Source of the DNA: DATLLN01 sp963720885
GTDB taxonomy: Bacteria > Actinomycetota > Thermoleophilia > Gaiellales > JAICJC01
Assembly (NCBI GenBank): GCA_963720885.1
Contig: CAVRGW010000002.1
Coordinates: forward strand, 496,001-560,000
DNA: 64,000 nucleotides
Direction: 5' to 3'
Part shown: piece by piece, positions 32,427 through 40,672 of the stretch
Layout of the letters: every line of letters starts with the position of its first letter
Numbering within the stretch: position 1 is the first letter of the stretch
Position numbers and translations under genes: made by a program
Notes under the pieces: generated by a model
Database searches by the model: none
What the model saw: only the letters and a program-made list of their open reading frames with translations
Told to the model about the DNA's origin: nothing

Positions 32427-35400
32427 ATGGGCCTGCACGACCCACGCTTCGCACATGCCGCCTGCGGGCTGGCCGGCCTGGCGCGCCTCGACGGCCGCGC
32501 AGACCACGAGCTGGTCGAGCGAGCGCTGCTGGCCCTCGGCAACCTCGAGCATCGGGGCGCCACCGGCGCCGACCCGGACACCGGCGACGGCGCGGGCATC
32601 CTGACCGCGCTCCCCGACGGCCTGCTGCGCCGCGTCTACCGGTCGGAGATCGGCGGCGAGCTGCCGCCCCCCGGCCACTACGGCGTCGGGATGGTCTTCC
32701 TGCCCCGCGACCCCGCGCTGAGGCTGCGCTGCGAGGAGCTCTGCGTGCGAATCTGTGCGGAGGAGGGACATCGGGCGCTGGGCTGGCGGGACGTCCCCGT
32801 GCGGCCTGACCGGATCGGCGCGCTGGCCCGGTCGGCGCAGCCGTTCGTCCGCCAGCTGTTCGTGGAGCGCCGCGAGGGGGATGCCGACGGCTTCGAGCGC
32901 GCGCTGTACGTGATCCGGCGGCGCGTCGAGCTGGCCGCGGCAGCGGCCGGCGTTCCCGAGGCCGAGTTCATCTTCATCAGCCTGTCGGCCCGGCGGATGG
33001 TGCACAAGGGGTTGCTCAAGGCCGGCCAGCTGGCCGCCTTCTACCCGGAGCTGACCGACGCCGGATTCACCAGCCCGCTGGCGGTCGTGCACTCCCGTTT
33101 CTCGACGAACACGCTCGGCACCTGGGATCTCGCCCACCCATTCGGGTTCCTGGCGCACAACGGCGAGATCAACACCGTTCGCGGCAACGGCAACTGGCTG
33201 TCGGCGCGCGAGCCGCAGCTCTCCAGCGAGCTGTTCGGCCGCGACCTGCAGAAGCTCTTCCCGATCGCCGACGAGCGCTGGTCGGACTCCGCCAATCTCG
33301 ATGCCGTCACCGAGCTGCTGGTGCTCGGCGGCCGATCGCTGCCCCACGCGCTGGCCATGCTGGTGCCCGCCGCATGGACCGACCCAACGCCCGGGCTCGC
33401 CGACGAGGTGCGCGCCTTCTACGAGTACCACGCCGCGCTGGTCGAGCCGTGGGACGGGCCGGCGGCCCTGCTGGCAAGCGACGGGCGGCAGCTGGTCGCG
33501 GCGCTCGACCGCAACGGCCTGCGCCCCCTGCGCTACGAGCGGAGCCGCGACGGGCTTGTTGTGATCGCATCGGAGGTCGGCGTCGCCGGCGTCGACCGCG
33601 CGACCGTGGTCGAGTCCGGCCGCGTGGGCCCGGGGCAGATGCTGGTCGTCGATCCGCGGTCGGGCAGCGTTCGTGGCGATCGCGAGGTCAAGCTGCAGCT
33701 GGCGCGGCGCCGGCCCTACCGGCGCTGGCTGGCCGAGAACAAGGTGTTCCTCGAGGACACCCCGCCCCGCGAGCCGGCGCCGATCGACGGCGACCGGCTG
33801 CGCCGCCTGCGCTCCGCGTTCGGCTACACGGAGGAGGAGCTTGCGATCGTCGCCGAGATGGCGTCCAGCGGCGGCGAGCCAACCGGGTCGATGGGCGACG
33901 ACACACCGCCGGCGGCGCTGTCCGACCGGCCGCGGCCTCTGTCCGCCTACTTCAAGCAGCACTTCGCCCAGGTCACGAACCCGCCGATCGATCCCCAGCG
34001 CGAGGCGCTGGTGATGACGCTGCGCACGTCGATCGGCGCGATCGGCAACCTGCTCGGCGAGCGGCCGGCCGACTGCCGCCGGGTAGAGGTGCCGGGGCCG
34101 GTACTCGACGGGGAGCAGTTCGCCCAGCTGCGGGAGCTCCGCGACTTCCAGGTCGAAACGCTGCCGACGGTTTACGACCCGGCGGCGGGAGAGGACGCCC
34201 TGGAGCGGGCGATCGACGGGCTGTGCCGAGCAGCCTCCCGCGCCGTGTGGGGAGGGTCGACCATCGTCATCCTGTCCGACCGCGACGTCGACGCGGGTCA
34301 CGCCGCGATCCCGGCGCTGCTGGCGACAGCGGCCGTCCACTCCCACCTCGTCCGCGAGGGTGCCCGCGCCCGCTGCGGCCTGGTCGTCGAGTCGGGCGAG
34401 CCGCGAGAGTCGATGCATCACGCCCTGCTGCTCGGCTACGGGGCCGCCGCCGTGCACCCATACCTGGCGCTGGCAGGACTGGACGCCGAGGGTCGGCGGC
34501 GCTACATCGGCGCCGTCGGCAAAGGGCTGCTCAAGATCTGCTCCAAGATGGGCATCTCCACTGTGCAGAGCTACCGCGGCGCCCAGATCTTCGAGGCCGT
34601 CGGCCTCGGCCCGCGCCTGGTCTCCCGCTACTTCCCGGGCACCGTCTCGCGAATCGGCGGGATCGAGGCGGACGACGTCAGCCGCACGGTGGCGCTGCTG
34701 CACGCACGCGCGTTCGGCGACGCCCCGCAGGTCGAGCATGGAGGCGAGTACCGGCTGCGGCCGGGCGGCGAGCGCCACGCCTGGGATCCGGACTCGATCG
34801 TCCGCCTGCAGCGCGCCGTCCGCGACGACAGCGCCGACAGCTTCCGGGCGTACGCGGACGGTGTGGACGCGGCCGCCGCCACCGCCACCGTCCGCGGCCT
34901 GCTCGAGCCCGGGCCGGTCGGCCCGCCGCTGTCGCTCGGCGCGGTCGAGCCGTCGGCCTCGCTGGTGCGCAGGTTCGCCAGCGGGGCGATGAGCCTGGGC
35001 TCGATCAGCCCGGAGGCGCACGAGACGCTGGCCGTCGCGATGAACCGGATCGGCGGGCGCTCGAACACGGGCGAGGGCGGCGAGGATCCCGCACGCTCGG
35101 CACCCGACCCCGACGGCACGCTGCGGCGGTCGGCGATCAAGCAGGTCGCCTCCGGCAGGTTCGGCGTGACGGCGGCGTACCTGGTCGATGCCGACCAGCT
35201 GCAGATCAAGATCGCACAGGGCGCAAAACCCGGCGAGGGCGGCCAGCTGCCGGGCCACAAGGTCGACGGGCGGATCGCGGGGCTGCGCCACTCGACACCC
35301 GGCGTCGGGCTGATCTCGCCGCCGCCACACCACGACATCTACTCGATCGAGGACCTCGCCCAGCTGATCCACGACCTGCGGTGCGTCAGCCCGTCCGCTG

Positions 35401-36800
35401 AGATCTCGGTCAAGCTGGTCGCCGAGGCGGGGGTCGGGACGGTCGCCGCCGGCGTCGCCAAGGCCGGAGCCGACCACGTGGTGATCTCCGGGCACGACGG
35501 CGGCACCGGCGCGTCGCCTCTGTCCTCGATCAAACACGCCGGGCTGCCCTGGGAGCTGGGGCTCGCCGAGGCACAGCAGGTGCTCTCGGCCAACGCCCTG
35601 CGCGACCGCGTCCGCCTCCAGGTGGACGGCGGGCTGCGCACGCCCCGTGACGTGCTGGTCGCGGCGATCCTGGGCGCGGACGAGTTCGCGTTCTCGACGG
35701 CTCCGCTGGTCGCCGCCGGCTGCGTGATGATGCGCGTCTGCCACCTGAACACCTGCCCGGTGGGCATCGCGACCCAGGAGCCCGAGCTGCGGCGGCGGTT
35801 CGCGGGCACGCCCGAGCACGTCATCCGGTACTTCCTGTTCCTCGCCGAGGGGGTGCGCGAGCTGCTCGCCGAGCTGGGCGCGCCCGCCCTCGACGATGTG
35901 GTCGGCAGAGCCGAGCTGCTGCGGCAGGTCGGGCATCCGGCCGGCCTCGACCTCTCGGCGCTTCTGGAGCCGGCGCCGGGACGCGGGCCCGGGGCGGCGC
36001 GCGGCTGGGTCCTCCCCCTCGCCGATCGTGAGCTGATCGCTCGCGCCGCCCCGGCGCTCCGCACTGCATCGCCGGTGCGGATCGCCGCCACCGTCGAGAA
36101 CACACACCGCAGCGTGGGCGCCGCGCTGGCCGGGGAGATCGCCCGTCGCCACGGCGACGCCGGGCTGCCGGCCGGCGCGGTCCGGCTCGAGCTGCGGGGC
36201 GTCGGCGGGCAGAGCCTTGGCGCGTTCGCGCCGCGCGGCCTGGAGATCGAGCTGGACGGCCCGTGCAACGACCACCCGGGCAAGGGCCTGTGTGGCGGCA
36301 CCGTGGTGATCCGCGGGCCCGAGGGGCAGACGGCCGCCGGGAACACTGCGCTGTACGGCGCGACCGGCGGGGAGCTGTTCGTCCGCGGTTCCGCCGGCGA
36401 GCGCTTTGCCGTGCGCAACAGCGGCGCGACGGCGGTGGTCGAGGGGTGCGGCGACCACGGCTGCGAGTACATGACGGGCGGCACGGTGCTGGTGCTCGGC
36501 ACCACCGGCCGCAACTTCGCCGCCGGCATGTCCGGCGGCGCCGCCTACCTGCTGGACGCCGATGCGGCGCGCTGCAACCTCGACACGGTTGCCCTGGAGC
36601 CCGTGGCCGAGCCTGCCGATCAGGCGACCGTCCTGCGGCTGCTCGAGCGGCACCTCGACCGGACGGGCAGCCGGCTGGCGGCGGAGCTGCTTGAGGAGGG
36701 CGAGGCCTGCCTGGTCCGCTTCCATAAGGTGATGCCGTACGACCTGAGGCGGGTGCTCGAGCGCGACGCAACACGCGAGGCGGTGGCAGCCGGTGGCTGA
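32427..36800 (+). CDS. gltB: Glutamate synthase large subunit
   Basis: A 1457-residue NADPH-glutamate synthase alpha chain. Cys13 in HAACGLAGLARL is the N-terminal nucleophile of the glutaminase domain after removal of a 12-residue propeptide; VHSRFSTNTLGTW and AHNGEINTVRGN complete that domain. The central and FMN domains contain EGGEDPARSAP, GAKPGEGGQLPG, ISGHDGGTGASPLSSI and the [3Fe-4S] motif CVMMRVCHLNTCPVG (residues about 1100-1114). The C-terminal beta-helix carries repeated G-x-x-G-x-x-x-G. It makes two glutamates from glutamine and 2-oxoglutarate with GltD. It overlaps gltD by 8 bp. Confidence 0.96.
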   Translation: MGLHDPRFAHAACGLAGLARLDGRADHELVERALLALGNLEHRGATGADPDTGDGAGILTALPDGLLRRVYRSEIGGELPPPGHYGVGMVFLPRDPALRLRCEELCVRICAEEGHRALGWRDVPVRPDRIGALARSAQPFVRQLFVERREGDADGFERALYVIRRRVELAAAAAGVPEAEFIFISLSARRMVHKGLLKAGQLAAFYPELTDAGFTSPLAVVHSRFSTNTLGTWDLAHPFGFLAHNGEINTVRGNGNWLSAREPQLSSELFGRDLQKLFPIADERWSDSANLDAVTELLVLGGRSLPHALAMLVPAAWTDPTPGLADEVRAFYEYHAALVEPWDGPAALLASDGRQLVAALDRNGLRPLRYERSRDGLVVIASEVGVAGVDRATVVESGRVGPGQMLVVDPRSGSVRGDREVKLQLARRRPYRRWLAENKVFLEDTPPREPAPIDGDRLRRLRSAFGYTEEELAIVAEMASSGGEPTGSMGDDTPPAALSDRPRPLSAYFKQHFAQVTNPPIDPQREALVMTLRTSIGAIGNLLGERPADCRRVEVPGPVLDGEQFAQLRELRDFQVETLPTVYDPAAGEDALERAIDGLCRAASRAVWGGSTIVILSDRDVDAGHAAIPALLATAAVHSHLVREGARARCGLVVESGEPRESMHHALLLGYGAAAVHPYLALAGLDAEGRRRYIGAVGKGLLKICSKMGISTVQSYRGAQIFEAVGLGPRLVSRYFPGTVSRIGGIEADDVSRTVALLHARAFGDAPQVEHGGEYRLRPGGERHAWDPDSIVRLQRAVRDDSADSFRAYADGVDAAAATATVRGLLEPGPVGPPLSLGAVEPSASLVRRFASGAMSLGSISPEAHETLAVAMNRIGGRSNTGEGGEDPARSAPDPDGTLRRSAIKQVASGRFGVTAAYLVDADQLQIKIAQGAKPGEGGQLPGHKVDGRIAGLRHSTPGVGLISPPPHHDIYSIEDLAQLIHDLRCVSPSAEISVKLVAEAGVGTVAAGVAKAGADHVVISGHDGGTGASPLSSIKHAGLPWELGLAEAQQVLSANALRDRVRLQVDGGLRTPRDVLVAAILGADEFAFSTAPLVAAGCVMMRVCHLNTCPVGIATQEPELRRRFAGTPEHVIRYFLFLAEGVRELLAELGAPALDDVVGRAELLRQVGHPAGLDLSALLEPAPGRGPGAARGWVLPLADRELIARAAPALRTASPVRIAATVENTHRSVGAALAGEIARRHGDAGLPAGAVRLELRGVGGQSLGAFAPRGLEIELDGPCNDHPGKGLCGGTVVIRGPEGQTAAGNTALYGATGGELFVRGSAGERFAVRNSGATAVVEGCGDHGCEYMTGGTVLVLGTTGRNFAAGMSGGAAYLLDADAARCNLDTVALEPVAEPADQATVLRLLERHLDRTGSRLAAELLEEGEACLVRFHKVMPYDLRRVLERDATREAVAAGG

Positions 36801-38241
36801 CCCTCGCGGCTTCCTGACGATCGCCCGGCGCACCGCCGGATACCGGCCGGTGCTCGCGCGGGTCGCCGACCACCGCGACCAGGCCCTGCCGCCCGACCCC
36901 GGCCTGGCGGGGTCGCAGGCCGGGCGCTGCATGGACTGCGGCGTGCCGTTCTGCACCTCCGGGTGTCCGCTGGGCAACCTGATCCCCGACTGGAACGAGC
37001 TGGTGCGCACCGGGCGCTGGCGCGAGGCGTCGGACCGGCTGCACGCGACCAACAACTTCCCCGAGCTGACCGGCAAGCTCTGCCCGGCGCCGTGTGAGGC
37101 GTCCTGCGTCCTCTCGCTGAACGACGACCCGGTGACGATCAAGGCGATCGAGCTGGCGATCGTCGACCGCGCGTTCAGCGAAGGCTGGGTGCAACCGCAG
37201 CCCGCCGCCGTGGCCACGGGCCGCAGCGTCGCCGTGATCGGCTCGGGGCCGGCCGGCCTGGCGGCGGCCCAGCAGCTGACGCGAGCCGGGCATGAGGTGA
37301 CGGTGTTCGAGCGCGACGACGCGCCCGGCGGCCTGCTGCGCTACGGCATCCCAGACTTCAAGCTCGAGAAGCAGCTCGTCGACCGCCGGCTGGAGCAGAT
37401 GATGGCCGAGGGGACGCGGTTCGAGACGGGCATCGACGTCGGAGCGGCCCTCGACCCGATCGAGCTGCGCGCCCTGTTCGACGCGGTGGTGCTCGCAACC
37501 GGCGCACAGCGGCACCGCGACCTCGACATCCCGGGGCGCGACCTGGACGGCGTCGAGCTGGCCATGCCCTACCTGACCGGGCGCAACCGCACCGTCGCCG
37601 GGCGGCCCGCCGCCGGCGCTGCCTCGGCCGCAGGGCGCCGGGTGGTCGTGCTGGGCGGTGGAGACACGAGCGCCGACTGCCTGGGCAACGCGCTGCGCGA
37701 AGGCGCTGCGGAGGTGCACGAGGTCGCGCACGGCGAGATGCCGCCGCGCGAGCGCGACCCCCAGGAGACGTGGCCGGAGTGGCCGCGGGTGCTGCGGTCG
37801 CACCCGGTGCACGAGGAGGGTGGATCACGGCGTTGGCGCTTCGAAACCGTCGCGATCGAGGGCGACGGCCGCGTCCAGCGGGTTCGCGGCCAGGATGGCA
37901 GTGCGATCGACGCCGAGCTGGTGCTGGTCGCGATCGGGTTCTCGGGCGTCGAGCCGGACCCGGTGTACCCGGGCCTCGAGGTGCGGATCGAGGATGGCCG
38001 CGTGCGCGGCACGCCGCACGACGTGTTCGCGGCCGGCGACTGCGTTCTCGGCGCCGACCTGATCGTCACCGCGATCGCCGACGGCAGGCGCGCCGCGCGG
38101 GACGCCGAGCGGCGGCTGGCCGCCCGCGCCACCGAGCCCTCAGGCAGATCCCGGCGTCAGTCGTCGGTTTCGCAGGCGAGCGGCGTACCGTCGAGGCGGC
38201 CGAGCAGCTCGGCCAGCTGCTCGAGCTCATCGCAGCTGTAA
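36793..38241 (+). CDS. gltD: Glutamate synthase small subunit
   Basis: A 482-residue beta subunit. N-terminal [4Fe-4S] Cys motifs: GRCMDCGVPFCTSGCPLGN and LCPAPCEASCVL. FAD site: VAVIGSGPAGLAAAQQL. NADPH site: VVVLGGGDTSADCLGNALR. Terminal FAD motif: VFAAGDCVLGADLIVTAI. It passes electrons from NADPH to GltB. GTG 36793 overlaps the gltB stop. The last 38 residues (from ATEPSGRSRR) are Ser/Arg-rich and overlap the 3' end of the convergent marR gene by 85 bp, so the true stop may have been lost. Confidence 0.94.
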   Translation: MADPRGFLTIARRTAGYRPVLARVADHRDQALPPDPGLAGSQAGRCMDCGVPFCTSGCPLGNLIPDWNELVRTGRWREASDRLHATNNFPELTGKLCPAPCEASCVLSLNDDPVTIKAIELAIVDRAFSEGWVQPQPAAVATGRSVAVIGSGPAGLAAAQQLTRAGHEVTVFERDDAPGGLLRYGIPDFKLEKQLVDRRLEQMMAEGTRFETGIDVGAALDPIELRALFDAVVLATGAQRHRDLDIPGRDLDGVELAMPYLTGRNRTVAGRPAAGAASAAGRRVVVLGGGDTSADCLGNALREGAAEVHEVAHGEMPPRERDPQETWPEWPRVLRSHPVHEEGGSRRWRFETVAIEGDGRVQRVRGQDGSAIDAELVLVAIGFSGVEPDPVYPGLEVRIEDGRVRGTPHDVFAAGDCVLGADLIVTAIADGRRAARDAERRLAARATEPSGRSRRQSSVSQASGVPSRRPSSSASCSSSSQL

Positions 38242-38624
38242 CGGTCGGCGAACAGCTCGCGGACGCTCGCCAGGTGGGTCGTTCGCGCGGCCCGGTACTT
38301 CGCCTGACCCTCGTCGGTCAGCACGGCGTAGGTGATCCGGCCGTCCGACGTGCATGACGCCTTGCAGACCCACCCGTCGCGCTCGAGGCCATCGAGCAGC
38401 CGCGTGATCCCGGACGCCGAGAGGACGACGCTCCGCGCAAGGTCGACCCGCCGCATCTTGCGCTCGGGCGCCCGCATCAGCTGCGCCATCACGTCGTAGT
38501 CGTTGATCGTGATGCCGTGGTCGGCGATCAGCTCGGCGTTCAGCTTGCGGACGAGCGCGGCGTGGCCGCGAAGCAGCCCCAGCCATGCCTGGAATCCTTG
38601 CTCACTCAATACTTGCGTACTCAA
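38157..38624 (-). CDS. MarR-family transcriptional regulator
   Basis: A 155-residue winged-helix regulator: LRGHAALVRKLNAELIADHG, INDYDVMAQLMRAPERKMRR, VDLARSVVLSASGITRLLDG (recognition helix), LERDGWVCKASCTSDGRITY (wing). Three Cys are present, so redox or quinone sensing is conceivable. The start is TTG 38624 with GGAG 5 nt before it. That TTG lies inside one of the ACTTG-N6-CAAG repeats, so the protein probably blocks its own transcription and that of the divergent YceI gene. Confidence 0.87.
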   Translation of the reverse strand: MSTQVLSEQGFQAWLGLLRGHAALVRKLNAELIADHGITINDYDVMAQLMRAPERKMRRVDLARSVVLSASGITRLLDGLERDGWVCKASCTSDGRITYAVLTDEGQAKYRAARTTHLASVRELFADRYSCDELEQLAELLGRLDGTPLACETDD

Positions 38625-38627
38625 GAT
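38610..38627. promoter_or_regulatory. MarR operator site 1
   Basis: TACTTG-N6-CAAGAT, an imperfect inverted repeat covering the TTG start codon of marR. Its centre is 31 bp (three helical turns) from site 2. A weaker copy, CCTTG-N6-CAATA, overlaps at 38596-38611. Confidence 0.68.
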
Positions 38628-38640
38628 GTCTCCGATATAG

Positions 38641-38658
38641 TACTTGCTAGCTCAAGTA
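38641..38658. promoter_or_regulatory. MarR operator site 2 and YceI -10 region
   Basis: TACTTG-N6-CAAGTA with perfect 6-bp arms. It overlaps the TATACA box at 38657-38662 that should serve the YceI gene, so bound regulator would block RNA polymerase. The motif matches sites typical of MarR-family dimers. Confidence 0.72.
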
Positions 38659-38682
38659 TACATTCCGAGGAGGGAACGGACA

Positions 38683-39219
38683 ATGAGCACAATCGTAACG
38701 ACCCCGGCTGTCCGGGTCATCGAGGGAACGTGGAATGCGGATCCCAGCCACTCGACCGTGGAGTTCGCCGTCAAGCATATGGGCTTTTCGACGGTCCGTG
38801 GGCGATTTCTCGACTTCGACGCCACCGTCGAGGGCGGCGAGGAGCCGGCCCTGCGGGGTTCGATCCGGCTCGCCAGCGTGGTCACGCACGACGAAAGCCG
38901 TGACAACCACATCAAGGCGCCCGACTTCTTCGACGTGGAGCGCCACCCCGAGGCGACCGTGGTCGCCACCAGCATCGGCGAGGACCGGCTGGTCGCGGAC
39001 GTCACGCTGAAGGGCGTCACCCGCCCGGTCGGGTTCAGCTATCGGCTGTCGGAGCCGGCAACCGACCCCTGGGGCAACGAGCGGATGGGGCTCGAGCTCG
39101 AGGGCGAGATCGACCGCACCGAGTTCGGCGTCAACTGGAACGCCCCGCTTCCCGGCGGCGGGTTCCTGGTCGACAACACCGTCTCGCTGATCGCGAGCTT
39201 CTCGCTGGTCAAGGCGTGA
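38683..39219 (+). CDS. YceI-family lipocalin-like protein
   Basis: A 178-residue beta-barrel protein: GTWNADPSHSTVEFAVKHMG, STVRGRFLDFDATV, HIKAPDFFDVERHPEATVVA, DVTLKGVTRPVGFSYRL and RTEFGVNWNAPLPGGGFLV, the YceI signature in order. Family members bind polyprenyl/quinone-like lipids. No signal peptide, so it is cytoplasmic. GAGGAGGG lies before ATG 38683. Coupled (GTGA) to the FMN reductase, and controlled with it by the MarR sites. Confidence 0.92.
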   Translation: MSTIVTTPAVRVIEGTWNADPSHSTVEFAVKHMGFSTVRGRFLDFDATVEGGEEPALRGSIRLASVVTHDESRDNHIKAPDFFDVERHPEATVVATSIGEDRLVADVTLKGVTRPVGFSYRLSEPATDPWGNERMGLELEGEIDRTEFGVNWNAPLPGGGFLVDNTVSLIASFSLVKA

Positions 39220-39773
39220 TCCCGATGCGGGTGCTGGCAGTTTCCGGCAGCCTGCGTCCCGAGTCCCATAACAGCCAGCTCCTGCGCGCCGCGCGGGAGC
39301 TGGCTCCCGAGGCGATCAAGTGGGACACCTACGACGCGCTGATCACAATTCCGCCGTTCCACGGTGAGCGGGAAGACCCGGACGCGCCCGAGGCGGTGCA
39401 GCACTGGCGTGACCGCCTGGCCGCCGCCGACGCGGTGCTGTTCGCAACGCCCGAGTACAACGGCTCTGTGTCCGGCGTGCTCAAGAACGCGGTGGACTGG
39501 GCCTCGACGCCGTTCCCCGACAACGTCCTGCACGGCAAGCCGGTGATGGTGGTCGGCGCCAGCACCAGCACCTACGGGGCGATGTGGGCCCAGGCCGATC
39601 TGCGCCGGATCCTCGGTATCACCGGCGCCCGCGTCCTCGACGGCGATCTCGCCGTCGCCCGGGCACACGAGGCGTTCGACGAGGACGGCCGCCTGCGCAA
39701 CGCATCCCAGACCGAGCGGCTCGGCGAGCTGCTCGAAACGCTGTGCGCAGTGTCACTCCCCGCGGCCGCCTGA
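39216..39773 (+). CDS. NADPH-dependent FMN reductase (quinone reductase-like)
   Basis: A 185-residue flavodoxin-like reductase: MRVLAVSGSLRPESHNSQLL (FMN phosphate loop), AVLFATPEYNGSVSGVLKNA and DWASTPFPDNVLHGKPVMVV, the NADPH_FMN_reductase pattern. Likely a two-electron quinone or azo reductase. GTG 39216 overlaps the YceI stop; ATG 39225 is the alternative. With YceI and MarR it forms a likely quinone-stress regulon. Confidence 0.9.
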   Translation: MIPMRVLAVSGSLRPESHNSQLLRAARELAPEAIKWDTYDALITIPPFHGEREDPDAPEAVQHWRDRLAAADAVLFATPEYNGSVSGVLKNAVDWASTPFPDNVLHGKPVMVVGASTSTYGAMWAQADLRRILGITGARVLDGDLAVARAHEAFDEDGRLRNASQTERLGELLETLCAVSLPAAA

Positions 39774-39776
39774 TCC

Positions 39777-39812
39777 GACCGGGGCGGGGCCTTCCCGGCC
39801 CCCGCCCCGGTC
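39777..39812 (+). terminator. GC-rich hairpin after the YceI-reductase operon
   Basis: GACCGGGGCGGGG pairs with CCCCGCCCCGGTC across a short loop, immediately after the reductase stop. No T-run follows, as is usual for actinobacterial terminators. Confidence 0.65.
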
Positions 39813-39846
39813 ACGGATGTTTGACGAGGCGGGTAGTCTGCAACCG

Positions 39847-40176
39847 ATGTATGACCGTCACGAACGGATGGCGCTCAACGAGGCGCTGTTCCGGAACGCG
39901 AACGAGCGGATTCGCGACCACGCGCACGAGCACGGAGCCGACGGCGGCGCGATCACGTTCTACTGCGAGTGCTCCGACCGCGACTGCGTCGAGCGGGTCG
40001 AAATGAACGGGCCGGAGTACGAGGTGATCCGGTCCGACCCTACGCAGTTCGTCGTGCTGCCCGGCCATCTCCGGCTCGAGGTCGAAGAGGTCGTTCGCCG
40101 CGCGCCCGAGTTCCTGGTCGTCCGCAAGATTGGCAATGCAGCCGAGCTGGCGGTCGAGCAGGATCCGCGCAGCTGA
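39847..40176 (+). CDS. Conserved Cys-cluster hypothetical protein
   Basis: A 109-residue protein: MALNEALFRNANERIRDHAH, then FYCECSDRDCVERVEMNGPE, EYEVIRSDPTQFVVLPGH and EFLVVRKIGNAAELAV. The CxCx4C cluster could bind a metal. I have seen proteins of this plan as widespread actinobacterial hypotheticals, with no known function. ATG 39847 is 7 nt after TAGTCT (39834-39839), so it is probably leaderless. Confidence 0.75.
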   Translation: MYDRHERMALNEALFRNANERIRDHAHEHGADGGAITFYCECSDRDCVERVEMNGPEYEVIRSDPTQFVVLPGHLRLEVEEVVRRAPEFLVVRKIGNAAELAVEQDPRS

Positions 40177-40192
40177 GCCCTTCAGGCGAGAA

Positions 40193-40224
40193 GGCCCCGG
40201 CCCGGCGAGCGCCCGGCCGAGGCC
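40193..40224 (+). terminator. Probable bidirectional terminator hairpin
   Basis: GGCCCCGGCCCGGCG and GCCCGGCCGAGGCC pair with two mismatches over a three-base loop, between the convergent hypothetical gene and the STAS gene. No T-run. The rest of the 139-bp gap shows nothing clear. Confidence 0.55.
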
Positions 40225-40315
40225 CAACTCGTTCCCGTAGCAGGACCCCTTGGCCGGGTCCGCGCCCGCAGTATTCCAGAGGCTCTGGCGCCGAGCAACA
40301 CTTGATTCGGAATCG

Positions 40316-40672
40316 TCACAAAGCCGAACCAATCGATTCATCAGTGTCCTCGGCCACGTAGGCGACGGCCTCGTCCACCGTCCCGAAGATCCGCGCATAA
40401 CGGTGGATCCCCAGCAGGCGCAGGCCATTGCGAACGGTGTGCGCGGACCCGTCGGGCAGCGCGATCGCGAACCCCAGGCCGCGCAGGTCGCAGCGCTGCT
40501 GGGCGGTCAGTAGCACGCCCAACACGGTCGAGTCCAGAAAGGTCGTCCGGCCGAGATCGATCACCAGCGGACGGCCGGCGCCGATCGCGTCCGACAGCTC
40601 GCGGGCAAGCTCTCGCTCGCGCGACAGGTCGTACTCGCCGATCGGCCGCACGATGGCGGGCTCGACGTTCAC
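40316..40672 (-). CDS. STAS-domain anti-sigma factor antagonist (RsbV-like)
   Basis: A 118-residue STAS protein: IVRPIGEYDLSRERELAREL, PLVIDLGRTTFLDSTVLGVL with the phosphorylatable Ser of DST, and HTVRNGLRLLGIHRYARIF. GTG 40672 directly follows the TGA of the sigma factor gene, so it is made with it. In partner switching, the unphosphorylated form would bind an RsbW-like ATPase and release the sigma factor. Confidence 0.88.
   Translation of the reverse strand: MNVEPAIVRPIGEYDLSRERELARELSDAIGAGRPLVIDLGRTTFLDSTVLGVLLTAQQRCDLRGLGFAIALPDGSAHTVRNGLRLLGIHRYARIFGTVDEAVAYVAEDTDESIGSAL

Noticed and set aside
32364..37217. A 1617-codon open frame on the minus strand opposite gltBD
   Set aside because: It is the mirror of gltB: low-complexity Arg/Ala/Gly/Asp product, no domain, and it exists only because G/C-ending codons on the other strand leave no stops.
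40177..40315. Riboswitch or small RNA in the gap after the Cys-cluster gene
   Set aside because: Only a GC hairpin compatible with a terminator is visible; no known riboswitch core is recognisable.
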